Assembly (NCBI GenBank): GCA_902580565.1
Contig: CACHLD010000001.1
Coordinates: 62,001-126,000, forward strand
Length of the DNA stretch: 64,000 bases
DNA from: an uncultured Pelagibacteraceae bacterium
GTDB lineage: Bacteria > Pseudomonadota > Alphaproteobacteria > Pelagibacterales > Pelagibacteraceae
Reading direction: 5' to 3'
Below are positions 46,378 to 55,095 of the stretch, in pieces; position 1 is the first letter of the stretch, and each line of letters opens with the position of its first letter. The notes beneath the pieces are model-generated. The model was given only the letters and a program-made list of their open reading frames with translations. It was not told the origin of the DNA and ran no database searches. Made by a program: the position numbers and the translations under genes.

Positions 46378-46395
46378 ACTTTTTACGTAAAAAGT
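46378..46395. promoter_or_regulatory. Perfect 18-bp palindrome upstream of the DUF4212-symporter operon
   Basis: ACTTTTTACGTAAAAAGT is identical to its reverse complement. It ends 18 bp before the DUF4212 start codon, just upstream of the ribosome site, where an operator would block transcription or an RNA hairpin would affect the leader. No known regulator box is recognised. Confidence 0.5.
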
Positions 46396-46512
46396 ATTAA
46401 TTAATGACGAAGATCATACCCATATGAAGGTTAATTAAAAGAGAAAAAAAGCCTCCTAAAACAATTCTAAAGTGCTACAAATGCAAGAAAATAGGGGATT
46501 TTCATATACAAC

Positions 46513-47142
46513 GTGAGATTGAATTTTAAAAATATACTAAATACCATAAAAATTATGGGAGATTATTTTTTTCCCCTAAAAAAAATTTCTAGCAAATTTA
46601 GAACAATAAAAACTAAAAAAGATCTGCAAAATTTCATTAAAGAGAGAGCGGCTCATGTAACGCAAACAACACTTTATGGTTATTTAAAAACAAGGATTGG
46701 AACAAGATATATTGCAATGCTTGAAGACGAAAAATTCGTGGAGTCTATTAACATTGCAAAATGGAATATATATGTATCTGCAATCTCTGATTTAACATTT
46801 TATGTTTTCTCTTATTTAATTAATCAAAAAAATTTAAAAGATAATGATGCCCAAGAAATCTTTATTAATATTATCAACGAGGAAAGCACAAATGGTTTAA
46901 GTGAAGAAATAAGTAAAAAAGCAAAAGATGAATTTAAAAAAAAACTAAATAATCTAAACTGGGAGCTATATCATTCAGAGGATCCATTTATAGATAGTGG
47001 ATTAGCTTTATATAACTGGTCACCTATAGCTGATGAATTAAAAATTTTGGATAAAGATATAGTTTTAAATTCTATAAAACTTAAATGGAATATTGTTAAG
47101 AATGATTTTAAAGAATTAACAAAAAATTTGAGTTTTGACTAA
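46513..47142 (+). CDS. Conserved-looking protein of unknown function (209 aa)
   Basis: The frame starts at GTG 46513 (an ATG at 46555, giving 195 aa, is an alternative). It contains [58 protein letters not shown] in the first half, a mainly helical region, and a second half with a [28 protein letters not shown] block. There is no signal peptide or clear transmembrane helix. I have the impression that similar proteins occur beside acs in other alphaproteobacteria, but I do not know a function. It is convergent with acs by 4 bp. Confidence 0.75.
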   Translation: MRLNFKNILNTIKIMGDYFFPLKKISSKFRTIKTKKDLQNFIKERAAHVTQTTLYGYLKTRIGTRYIAMLEDEKFVESINIAKWNIYVSAISDLTFYVFSYLINQKNLKDNDAQEIFINIINEESTNGLSEEISKKAKDEFKKKLNNLNWELYHSEDPFIDSGLALYNWSPIADELKILDKDIVLNSIKLKWNIVKNDFKELTKNLSFD

Positions 47143-49283
47143 CCTTTATTTTGTCGATTTTGTATAAGAGATTCTACTACTGTTGGATCAGCTAGTGTTG
47201 TTGTGTCTCCTAGATTATTCGGTTCATTTGCTGCTATCTTCCTTAATATTCTTCTCATTATTTTCCCAGAACGTGTTTTCGGTAAGCCCGGAGAAAATTG
47301 GATAACATCTGGTGTAGCTATAGGTCCAATTTGTTTTCTAACCCAAAGTTTTAAATCTCTTTCTAAATCACCTGAAGATTTTTCTCCAACATTCAAAGTT
47401 ACATAACAATACAAACCATTTCCTTTTATACTATGTGGAAAACCCACAACTGCTGCTTCTGCAACTTTTGGATGTGCAACAAAAGCACTTTCAATTTCTG
47501 CAGTACCAAGATTATGTCCCGAAACAATTATAACATCGTCAACTCTTCCAGTTATCCAATAGTAACCATCTTTATCTCTTCTACACCCATCCCCAGTAAA
47601 ATACTTTCCGTCAAATTGAGAGAAATAAGTATCTATAAATCTTTGATGATCACCATACACTGTACGCATTTGACCTGGCCAAGATTGAGTCATACACAAT
47701 CTTCCTTTTCCTTCTCCTTTAATAACCTTACCGTCTTTATCGACTATTACTGGTTTTATTCCATAGAATGGTTTTGTTGCTGAACCTGGTTTTAAATCTA
47801 TGGCCCCAGGTTGTGGTGCGATTAATATTCCTCCAGTTTCAGTCTGCCACCAAGTATCTACGATTGGACATCTAGAGTCACCTACGGTTCTATAGTACCA
47901 CATCCAAGCCTCTGGATTTATCGGCTCGCCTACTGTTCCAAGTAGTTTCAGAGATTTTCTACTTGTCTTTTTTACTGGCTTATCTCCTTCCCTCATTAAA
48001 GCTCTAATAGCCGTTGGAGCTGTATAAAAAATATTTACTTTATATTTATCTACTATTTGCCACCATCTAGAACTGTCAGGATAATTTGGCACTCCTTCAA
48101 ACATTATTGTTGTAGCCCCATTAGCTAATGGTCCGTATATAATGTAACTGTGTCCGGTTACCCAACCGATATCAGCAGTACACCAATAAATATCATTTGC
48201 TTTGTAATCAAAAATGTATTGATGAGTCATAGAGGCGTAAACCATATACCCACCTGTAGTATGTAAAACCCCTTTTGGCTTCCCAGTTGATCCAGATGTA
48301 TAAAGTATAAAAAGTGGATCTTCCGCACTCATTTCTTCTGGATCACATTTGTTTGAAACTGAAGAAATTAATTCCTCATAAGAGACGTCTCTTTCATTAT
48401 CCCAATCAACTTGATTTCCAGTTCTTTTGATGACAACACATTTTTTTACCTCAGGGCACTGTGTAAGTGCTGTATCGGCTATTTTTTTTAATGGAATAAT
48501 TTTTCCTCCTCTTACTCCTTCATCTGCTGTAATCAAATAATGAGACTCACAATCATTTATTCTTGTAGCTATAGAGTCTGGAGAAAAACCACCGAATATA
48601 ATTGAATGAACTGCTCCAATCCTTGCACATGCTAACATTACATAAGCTAGCTCTGGTATCATGGTTAGATAAATTGTAACCCGATCACCTTTTTGAACTC
48701 CAATACTTCTCAGTGCGTTTGCAGCTTTACAAACATTTTGATGTAATTCTTTATATGATATTTTTTTTGTATCCGATGGATCATCTCCAACCCAAATAAT
48801 AGCAGTTTTTTTTGGATTTTTCTTTAAGTGACGATCAATACAATTTGCTGAAGCATTTAAAGTACCGTCATAATACCATTTAATTTTTACCTCTTCTTTG
48901 CTATATTTTATATCTTTAATTTTTGTATACTTTTTTATCCAAGAAATTCTTTTTCCTTCTTTTGCCCAAAATTTTTCGTTTTCTTTAATAGAAAGTTTAT
49001 ATTTTTTTTTGTATTTTGAGCTATTTACGTAAGCATGATTGGCCCAATTGTCAGAAACTTTTATAATTGAATTTCCGTCGCTATCTTTTGAGAAATACTG
49101 TTTTTTAAAGACTTGTCCTCTGCTAGATTTTTTAGTTTTTATAGATCTTTTTTTTGATTTTTTAGATCTTCTAGTTTTCTTTCTAGACCTTTTTGTGTTT
49201 TTAACTTTCTTTTTGAACTTTTTAGTTCTTTTGATCTTTTTTTTAGTCTTTGTATTTTTTCTTCTTTTCTTTTTTTTTGCCAC
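47139..49283 (-). CDS. acs: Acetyl-CoA synthetase with Lys/Arg-rich N-terminal extension
   Basis: 714 aa; standard Acs is about 650. The core begins near residue 75 ([17 protein letters not shown]) and has the AMP-binding loop [64 protein letters not shown] and the C-terminal [12 protein letters not shown] with the acetylatable lysine. The first 58 residues are almost entirely Lys, Arg, Ser and Thr, like a histone H1 tail. No internal Met allows a standard start, so the tail is probably translated. With the symporter it forms an acetate-uptake and activation module. Confidence 0.95.
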   Translation of the reverse strand: MAKKKKRRKNTKTKKKIKRTKKFKKKVKNTKRSRKKTRRSKKSKKRSIKTKKSSRGQVFKKQYFSKDSDGNSIIKVSDNWANHAYVNSSKYKKKYKLSIKENEKFWAKEGKRISWIKKYTKIKDIKYSKEEVKIKWYYDGTLNASANCIDRHLKKNPKKTAIIWVGDDPSDTKKISYKELHQNVCKAANALRSIGVQKGDRVTIYLTMIPELAYVMLACARIGAVHSIIFGGFSPDSIATRINDCESHYLITADEGVRGGKIIPLKKIADTALTQCPEVKKCVVIKRTGNQVDWDNERDVSYEELISSVSNKCDPEEMSAEDPLFILYTSGSTGKPKGVLHTTGGYMVYASMTHQYIFDYKANDIYWCTADIGWVTGHSYIIYGPLANGATTIMFEGVPNYPDSSRWWQIVDKYKVNIFYTAPTAIRALMREGDKPVKKTSRKSLKLLGTVGEPINPEAWMWYYRTVGDSRCPIVDTWWQTETGGILIAPQPGAIDLKPGSATKPFYGIKPVIVDKDGKVIKGEGKGRLCMTQSWPGQMRTVYGDHQRFIDTYFSQFDGKYFTGDGCRRDKDGYYWITGRVDDVIIVSGHNLGTAEIESAFVAHPKVAEAAVVGFPHSIKGNGLYCYVTLNVGEKSSGDLERDLKLWVRKQIGPIATPDVIQFSPGLPKTRSGKIMRRILRKIAANEPNNLGDTTTLADPTVVESLIQNRQNKG

Positions 49284-49301
49284 GCTAACTCCTGATTAAA
49301 T

Positions 49302-49724
49302 TTATTTAATCTTACCCATCTTACATATAATTTTCCAGCTTTTATAGTCAATTGGCATTACTGATAATCTGCTTTGTTTAATAAGAGGTAGGTGGGACAT
49401 TTCCTTGTTTTTTTTAATTTTTTCAAGAGATATAGGTGTATTTAATTCTTTAACGAACCTAACCTGAACAGCTAAAAATCTCTTATTTTTGTCTGTTTTA
49501 TCTATGAAAGCCTTCTTAATAACTTTGACGATGCCTACTATCTCTTTCCCAATGTTAGAATGATAGAAAAAACATAAGTCGCCCTTTTTCATCTGTTTTA
49601 AATTGTTTCTAGCTTGATAATTTCTAACCCCATCCCAAGCAACTCCTTTTTTACCAGCTTTTTTTTGTTGATTGATTGACCAAACGTCAGGTTCTGATTT
49701 CATTAACCAATAGTTTTTACTCAT
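49302..49724 (-). CDS. EVE-domain protein
   Basis: 140 aa. YWLMKSEPDVWSINQQKKAGKKGVAWDGVRNYQARNNLKQMKKGDLCFFYHSNIGKEIVGIVKV is the EVE signature, a PUA-like fold thought to bind modified bases. EVE next to tsaD is a common alphaproteobacterial arrangement; here the proteins usually in between (YCII, GpsA) are missing. It is 18 bp from acs and 7 bp from tsaD. Confidence 0.94.
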   Translation of the reverse strand: MSKNYWLMKSEPDVWSINQQKKAGKKGVAWDGVRNYQARNNLKQMKKGDLCFFYHSNIGKEIVGIVKVIKKAFIDKTDKNKRFLAVQVRFVKELNTPISLEKIKKNKEMSHLPLIKQSRLSVMPIDYKSWKIICKMGKIK

Positions 49725-49731
49725 ATTTTTT

Positions 49732-50811
49732 TCATTTTAATTTTAACCCGGGCCCCTTCATGTAAGGCGCAGAGCTATCCAGTGGCCATCTTGATCTTGC
49801 AGAGATATCTATTTTATCGATTAAGTTTTTTTTAAATCTTTTTATTCCTGCCCAAGCTATCATAGCCGCGTTATCTCCACAAAATTTTAAATCAGGATAA
49901 ATAGTTTTGCAATTCATCTTCTTTGCTAAATTAGATAAATTTTCTCGTATTGATTTGTTGGCAGCTACCCCTCCAGCTACAATAAGTTGAACTTCTTTTT
50001 TTTTAGTTTTTTCTCGAAAAGCTTCTATTGCAAGTTTAGTTTTTTTATAAAGAATGTTATTAATCGTATTTTGAAAAGATGCGGCAAGATTATATTTTAA
50101 TTTATCATTTCCACTAATTTTTTTTGACTCTCTTAAGACCGCAGTCTTCAGCCCTGCAAATGATAAATTACATCCTGCTCTATTTATTATTGGTTCTGGT
50201 AATTTGAAATGATTTTTATCACCTAATTTAGAAAATTTTTCAACTTTAGGTCCTCCAGGATATCCAAGATCTAACATCTTTGCAGTTTTATCAAAAGCTT
50301 CTCCCAGAGCATCATCTATTGTTGTCCCTAATTGCTCATATTGATTTACGTCCTTAACTATTAAATATTGTGTATGCCCTCCTGAAATTAAAAGAAGAAG
50401 GTAAGGAAATTCAATTTTGTTTTCTAATCCGGGACTTAAAGCATGACCTTCTAAATGATTTATACCAAAAAAAGGTTTTCTTGAAAACGCTGCTATAGAT
50501 TTACCAATATTGAGACCCACCGTTAGACAAACAATTAAACCTGGCCCAGCAGTGGCAGCGACCCCATTTATCTCATTTAAAGTAACTTTGGCATCTTTTA
50601 AAGATTTATCAATTATGAATTCTATACTTTCTAGATGTGCTCTAGCAGCTAACTCAGGAACAACTCCACCAAATTCTTTATGTTCATCAATTTGACTAGA
50701 AACTACGTTGGATAAAATATCTGCAGTTCCATTTTCATTTTCTCTTATAACTGCAGCAGCTGTTTCATCACAGCTCGTCTCAATTCCTAAAAAAGTAATT
50801 TTTTCTCTCAT
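49732..50811 (-). CDS. tsaD: tRNA threonylcarbamoyladenosine synthesis protein TsaD
   Basis: 359 aa ASKHA-fold protein that, with TsaB/TsaE, makes t6A37 in tRNAs decoding ANN codons. ITFLGIETSCDETAAAVI begins the fold, the metal-binding HxxxH is in GINHLEGHALSPGL, and LLLISGGHTQYLIV, GEAFDKTAKML and GGVAANKSIRENL are family blocks. I start at the ATG at 50811, directly before this fold; in-frame ATGs at 50832 and 50847 would add residues outside the family. Confidence 0.97.
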   Translation of the reverse strand: MREKITFLGIETSCDETAAAVIRENENGTADILSNVVSSQIDEHKEFGGVVPELAARAHLESIEFIIDKSLKDAKVTLNEINGVAATAGPGLIVCLTVGLNIGKSIAAFSRKPFFGINHLEGHALSPGLENKIEFPYLLLLISGGHTQYLIVKDVNQYEQLGTTIDDALGEAFDKTAKMLDLGYPGGPKVEKFSKLGDKNHFKLPEPIINRAGCNLSFAGLKTAVLRESKKISGNDKLKYNLAASFQNTINNILYKKTKLAIEAFREKTKKKEVQLIVAGGVAANKSIRENLSNLAKKMNCKTIYPDLKFCGDNAAMIAWAGIKRFKKNLIDKIDISARSRWPLDSSAPYMKGPGLKLK

Positions 50812-50871
50812 TATAAATGCGTAAATATTCATTGTAGTATAAAACACATCTATAAAATATAAATACTAATA

Positions 50872-51780
50872 ATGAAAAAAATTATAATTGGAGCAAGAGG
50901 AAGCAAGCTATCTTTAGTCTATGTATCAAAAGTTAAAAACTTAATACTTCAAAATTATAGAGATATTGATATTCAAGTAAAAATAATAAAAACATCTGGA
51001 GACATTTATCAAAACGTTAAAATATCTGAGATCGGCGGAAAAAATCTATTTTGCAAAGAGATCGAGGAAAATTTACTCGATAAAAATATTGATATTGCTA
51101 TTCATGCTTTAAAAGATTTGGAGTCAGTTGAACATGAAAATTTGACTATAGGCGCATACATTAAAAGAAATGATCCTCGAGATATTCTTGTAAGTAATAA
51201 AATAAAAAAATTGAGTGACTTAAATAGCAATGTGACTATTGGCTCAAGTTCAAGACGAAGAGAGCTTCAATTAAAAAATATTAATAAAAAAATTAATGTA
51301 GAGGAAGTAAGAGGTAATATTGATACCAGAATAAAAAAACTTGAAGAAAAAAAATTTGATGCAATTATTTTAGCTGCAGCAGGAGTCAAAAGTTTAAACT
51401 TAGAAAATAAAATTAGTTTAGTTTTTGAAAGCAAAGAAATTTTACCAGCAGCAGGACAGGGCATAATAGCCGTTCAGTGTAGAAAGGATGATGATTTTAT
51501 TTTAAATTTAATAAAAAAGACCAATGACAAAACTACAAGTCTATGCGCAAAAGCGGAGAGAAAAATGTTACAAACTATCGGAGGAGATTGTGAAACAGCA
51601 GTAGGCGGTTTAGCAGAGATATCTAATAATAATTTAAAACTTAAAGCACAACTATTCTCTGATTCTGGAGAGGAAAGTTTTAAATATGAAATGACTGGGC
51701 CCGAAAATGATGCGTTGATTATCGGTGAAACGGTTGGAAAAAAATTATTAGATTTAGCAGGTGATAAATTTAAAAATTAA
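50872..51780 (+). CDS. hemC: Porphobilinogen deaminase (hydroxymethylbilane synthase)
   Basis: 302 aa heme enzyme. IIGARGSKLSLVYV is the start, ALKDLESVEHENLTIGAYIKRNDPRDIL contains catalytic residues, GSSSRRRELQL and EEVRGNIDTRIKKL follow, and the dipyrromethane cofactor Cys lies in IGGDCETAVGGLAEI. The substitution of the common LKDVP by LKDLESV is a small variation. It is divergent from tsaD and shares one base with hemD. Confidence 0.96.
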   Translation: MKKIIIGARGSKLSLVYVSKVKNLILQNYRDIDIQVKIIKTSGDIYQNVKISEIGGKNLFCKEIEENLLDKNIDIAIHALKDLESVEHENLTIGAYIKRNDPRDILVSNKIKKLSDLNSNVTIGSSSRRRELQLKNINKKINVEEVRGNIDTRIKKLEEKKFDAIILAAAGVKSLNLENKISLVFESKEILPAAGQGIIAVQCRKDDDFILNLIKKTNDKTTSLCAKAERKMLQTIGGDCETAVGGLAEISNNNLKLKAQLFSDSGEESFKYEMTGPENDALIIGETVGKKLLDLAGDKFKN

Positions 51781-52484
51781 TGAATATCTTAATTACTAGG
51801 CCACTTATAGATGCTGAGGATTTAATGGGAAAACTTTTTTCGTTAGGTCATAAAATAATTCACTTACCAACTTTGAGAATCGTTCCAGCTAAATTAGACC
51901 CAATTGATATTAAGCAATACGACGCCTTTATTTTTACAAGCGCAAACGCTGTTAGAAATTTAAAAGTTACTGCAGATGACAAAAATAAATTATGTTTTTG
52001 TGTTGGTTCCATGACAGAAAAAATCGCGAGGTCAAAAGGATATAATAATACTATTTCTGCAGGTGGGACTGTAAATGCTCTTAAGAATTTAATAATCAAC
52101 TCCAAAGACGTCAAGAAAAGTGATAAATTAGCTTACATTTGCGGAGATCAAATTACTCTAGAGTTAGATAAAGAGCTTCTCACAGAGGGGTTTAAAGTGA
52201 AAAAATTTATAAATTATTTTTCAGAAAAAATAACCTCAATAAATAAGTCAAATATTGAATTAATTAGAAAATATCCGTCAAACGTTATATTTGTTTATTC
52301 TTTAAGAAGTGCAGAGAGTTTTAACAGCATAGTAGCTAATTATTCTTTAGCTCCAATGATGACACAATCAGTAGTTATGTGTATAAGTAAAAAAATTGCA
52401 GATTTTTTTAATAAAGCTGGGTGGAAGAATAATAAGGTTTTCAACCCAGGTAACGAGATAATAGAGCTAGAAAAAATTAAATGA
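51780..52484 (+). CDS. hemD: Uroporphyrinogen-III synthase (likely)
   Basis: 234 aa. The family is poorly conserved, but NILITRPLIDAEDLMGKLFSLGHKIIHLPTLRIVP opens with the typical R-P strand, FIFTSANAVR is the central SxNaVr block, and FVYSLRSAESF with MCISKKIADFFNKAGW corresponds to the second half-domain. The placement straight after hemC is decisive. It overlaps the mechanosensitive channel gene by 4 bp. In other alphaproteobacteria a mitofilin-like gene follows hemD; none is seen here. Confidence 0.9.
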   Translation: MNILITRPLIDAEDLMGKLFSLGHKIIHLPTLRIVPAKLDPIDIKQYDAFIFTSANAVRNLKVTADDKNKLCFCVGSMTEKIARSKGYNNTISAGGTVNALKNLIINSKDVKKSDKLAYICGDQITLELDKELLTEGFKVKKFINYFSEKITSINKSNIELIRKYPSNVIFVYSLRSAESFNSIVANYSLAPMMTQSVVMCISKKIADFFNKAGWKNNKVFNPGNEIIELEKIK

Positions 52485-53572
52485 ACGTATTTGAAAATTT
52501 TAAAAATTTATTCGTTGAAATCTGGCAACAAGGGATAGCTGGAATTAATTTTACTCAAATAGGCATAGGTATAGTAATTTTTTCATTATTTCTTTTATTA
52601 AGAGGCTTAATTTCAAACTTTATTTTAAAAAGGTTACAAAATTACGTTGCTAAAACATCAAACAAATTTGATGATGCTTTAGTTAAAGCTTCTACTGGGC
52701 CTGTAAAATTTCTTCCAATTGTTTTAGGAATATTTGTAGCAAGTTCTTATATGGAATTTGACGGCAAAATGCTTACTTTTGTCGATAATATAAATCGCTC
52801 TTTAATAACCATTTTGATATTTTGGTTAATACATCAAATTGTTGAACCATTAACCTACCTAATTAGAAGAGTAGAAGAACTTCTATCTAAAGATTTGCTC
52901 AATTGGGTTGTAAAAGCTAACAAAATTTTAATTATCTTTTTTGGTTTCGCAGCGACACTAGACATATGGGGAATCAAGATTGCGCCTATTATAGCTGGAT
53001 TAGGTTTATTTGGTGTTGCTGTTGCTTTAGGTGCTCAAGACTTATTTAAAAACTTAATTTCAGGAGTTTTGGTTTTAGTAGAAAAAAGATTTAAAATTGG
53101 TGACTGGATATACGTGGAGGGCATTATCGAAGGAATTGTTGAAAGAATTGGCTTTAGATCAACAGTTATAAGAAAATTTGATAAATCAATCGCTACTATT
53201 CCCAATGCCTCATTTGCGGAAAACGCAGTTGTAAACATTAGCGAAACTACAAATTGGAGAATAAGTTGGATAATTACCTTACAGTATAATTCTACTATAG
53301 ATCAATTAAAAAATATTAGAAACCAGATTGAAAAATATATCGTAAGCAGTGAAGATTTTAAAAAAGGAGATGACACTGAGCACGCTGTAAGAATTGATAA
53401 GTTTTCAGATAGTTCAATTGACCTTTATGTAAGATGTTTTACAGTTACTAATGAATGGATTGAATGGCTTAAAGTGAAAGAGAGATTAGCTGTAGAGGTC
53501 AAAAAGATTGTTGAGAGTAATGGAGCATCATTTGCTTTTCCAAGTACCTCTATATATGTGGAAAAAAATTAA
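52481..53572 (+). CDS. Small-conductance mechanosensitive channel, MscS family
   Basis: 363 aa with membrane helices near 20-42, 70-90, 105-125 and a pore helix near 140-200 (ILIIFFGFAATLDIWGIKIAPIIAGLGLFGVAVALGAQDLFKNLISGVLVLVEKRFKIGDWI), which is the MscS TM3/beta region with its Gly/Ala pattern. VERIGFRSTVIRKFDKSIATIPNASF is the conserved cytoplasmic beta domain. MscS channels release osmolytes on hypo-osmotic shock. It overlaps hemD and yggT by 4 and 1 bp. Confidence 0.93.
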   Translation: MNVFENFKNLFVEIWQQGIAGINFTQIGIGIVIFSLFLLLRGLISNFILKRLQNYVAKTSNKFDDALVKASTGPVKFLPIVLGIFVASSYMEFDGKMLTFVDNINRSLITILIFWLIHQIVEPLTYLIRRVEELLSKDLLNWVVKANKILIIFFGFAATLDIWGIKIAPIIAGLGLFGVAVALGAQDLFKNLISGVLVLVEKRFKIGDWIYVEGIIEGIVERIGFRSTVIRKFDKSIATIPNASFAENAVVNISETTNWRISWIITLQYNSTIDQLKNIRNQIEKYIVSSEDFKKGDDTEHAVRIDKFSDSSIDLYVRCFTVTNEWIEWLKVKERLAVEVKKIVESNGASFAFPSTSIYVEKN

Positions 53573-53862
53573 TGAAATCAGTTCTTATTTTATTTGATCA
53601 AGCAGTTAGTTTATACATTTGGATATTAATAATTAATGCTGTTATTAGTTGGTTGGTGGCATTTAATGTTCTTAATACTAGCAATAGATTTGTTTACTCA
53701 ATTCTTGACGTTTCCTATAAACTTACTGCTCCCCCTCTAAATTATATAAGAAGATACCTACCTAATTTAGGTTCAATCGATATCTCACCAGTTGTACTTA
53801 TTTTAGTTTTATTATTTTTAAGAAATTTAGTATTTGAAATGTTTGCGCCCTCATTATTTTAA
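53572..53862 (+). CDS. YggT-family membrane protein
   Basis: 96 aa with two membrane helices and the family signature: YIWILIINAVISWLVAFNVLNTSNRFVYSILDVSYKLTAPPLNYIRRYLPNLGSIDISPVVLILVLLFLRNL. YggT proteins have been linked to osmotic response and cell-division-associated functions. It sits between mscS and folD with 1-3 bp spacing. Confidence 0.93.
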   Translation: MKSVLILFDQAVSLYIWILIINAVISWLVAFNVLNTSNRFVYSILDVSYKLTAPPLNYIRRYLPNLGSIDISPVVLILVLLFLRNLVFEMFAPSLF

Positions 53863-53864
53863 TT

Positions 53865-54707
53865 ATGATTATAGATGGAAAAAAAGAAGCTGAAGTTTTA
53901 AGAAATGAAATAAAAAAAGAAATAAGTTTATTACAGGAAAAGACTAAAAAAGTTCCTACACTATCCGTAATATTAATTGGAAATTATGCGCCAAGCGAGA
54001 TTTATGTTAAAAATAAAGTATTAAAATCTAAAGAAGTTGGAATAAACTCAAATATAATAAGGTATCCCGACAATGTATCTGAAAATGAAATACTAAAGAA
54101 AATTATTGAGTTAAATGAAGACAGCAAAGTATCTGGAATTTTAGTCCAACTTCCTCTTCCAAAACAAATTAATAAAGAAAAAATTATAAATTTAATACAT
54201 CCTTCAAAAGACGTTGATGGATTTCATCCAGTCAATGTTGGTAATTTAGCATCCGGTTATCAAGCAATAACTCCCTGTACTCCCCTTGGATGCACTTTAC
54301 TAATTAAAAAAATTGAAAAAAATCTATCTGGAAAACATGCTGTAATAGTGGGCAGATCAAACTTAAATGGCAAACCTATGGCACAACTTTTACTGAAAGA
54401 AAATTGTACAGTTACTATAGTTCATTCAAAGACAAAAAATATTAAAGTTGAATGTTCTAAAGCTGACATATTAGTTGTTGCGATAGGTGTTCCTAATTTT
54501 GTCAAAAAAGACTGGGTTAAAGAAGGGTCAATAGTAATAGATGTAGGCATAAATAAATTAGAAAACAAAATTGTTGGTGATGTAAAATTTGAGGAAGTAA
54601 AAGCAAAAGTAAAAGCAATTACTCCTGTACCAGGAGGAGTTGGTCCGATGACAATTGCCTGTTTGCTAAAAAATACTTTAGAGTGTTTTAAAGCTCATTT
54701 GATTTAG
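53865..54707 (+). CDS. folD: Bifunctional methylenetetrahydrofolate dehydrogenase/cyclohydrolase
   Basis: 280 aa. VILIGNYAPSEIYVKNKVLKSKEVGI contains the catalytic Lys/Tyr region, LVQLPLPKQIN and HPSKDVDGFHPVNVGNL are conserved, NADP-binding is HAVIVGRSNLNGKPMAQLLL, and the end is ITPVPGGVGPMTIACLL. It interconverts methylene- and formyl-tetrahydrofolate, important in one-carbon metabolism of SAR11. It is convergent with the PsiE-like gene, overlapping by 20 bp. Confidence 0.97.
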   Translation: MIIDGKKEAEVLRNEIKKEISLLQEKTKKVPTLSVILIGNYAPSEIYVKNKVLKSKEVGINSNIIRYPDNVSENEILKKIIELNEDSKVSGILVQLPLPKQINKEKIINLIHPSKDVDGFHPVNVGNLASGYQAITPCTPLGCTLLIKKIEKNLSGKHAVIVGRSNLNGKPMAQLLLKENCTVTIVHSKTKNIKVECSKADILVVAIGVPNFVKKDWVKEGSIVIDVGINKLENKIVGDVKFEEVKAKVKAITPVPGGVGPMTIACLLKNTLECFKAHLI

Positions 54708-55074
54708 ACTTATCAAGGTTCAAAAATTTACTATTTCTAAATCTTATTACTACAGTTGCTAGAGCAACAATTAAAATTGCTCCTGAAATATAAAGTAAAT
54801 TTGTTGGATCTCCCTCTTTATCTTGAAGAATTATGAAACGTGCTAGTGCAGTAATTGCTATCACTAAAGGATAAGAAATTCTTATTGATCTGGTTTCCCA
54901 ATAAGATCTTACCAAGCCGATTACTTCTATATAAATAAAAAGAAGTAAAAGATCAGCTAACCCTATATCTTGATCAATATACATATCTGTTATTTCAAGA
55001 AAAAATGCAATTACTGTTGCAGCCAATACAAATATAACTGCCACTAATTGAATGTTTCGAATCATTGAATTCAT
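54688..55074 (-). CDS. PsiE-like phosphate-starvation-inducible membrane protein
   Basis: 128 aa with four membrane helices, including IRNIQLVAVIFVLAATVIAFFLEI and LADLLLLFIYIEVIGLVRSYWETRSIRISYPLVIAITALARFIIL, which match the PsiE pattern with conserved E, Y, W and R residues. PsiE is phosphate-starvation-inducible in E. coli; its role is unknown. The last 20 bp overlap the end of folD on the other strand. It is 21 bp downstream of nothing else on its own strand than argG, which ends close to its start side. Confidence 0.85.
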   Translation of the reverse strand: MNSMIRNIQLVAVIFVLAATVIAFFLEITDMYIDQDIGLADLLLLFIYIEVIGLVRSYWETRSIRISYPLVIAITALARFIILQDKEGDPTNLLYISGAILIVALATVVIRFRNSKFLNLDKSKSNEL

Positions 55075-55095
55075 TTGATAAATATTATCAGAATT

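Noticed and set aside
49139-49351. Lysine-rich ORF in another frame over the start of acs
   Set aside because: It is a by-product of the A-rich codons of the Acs tail; no independent ribosome site or conserved motif.
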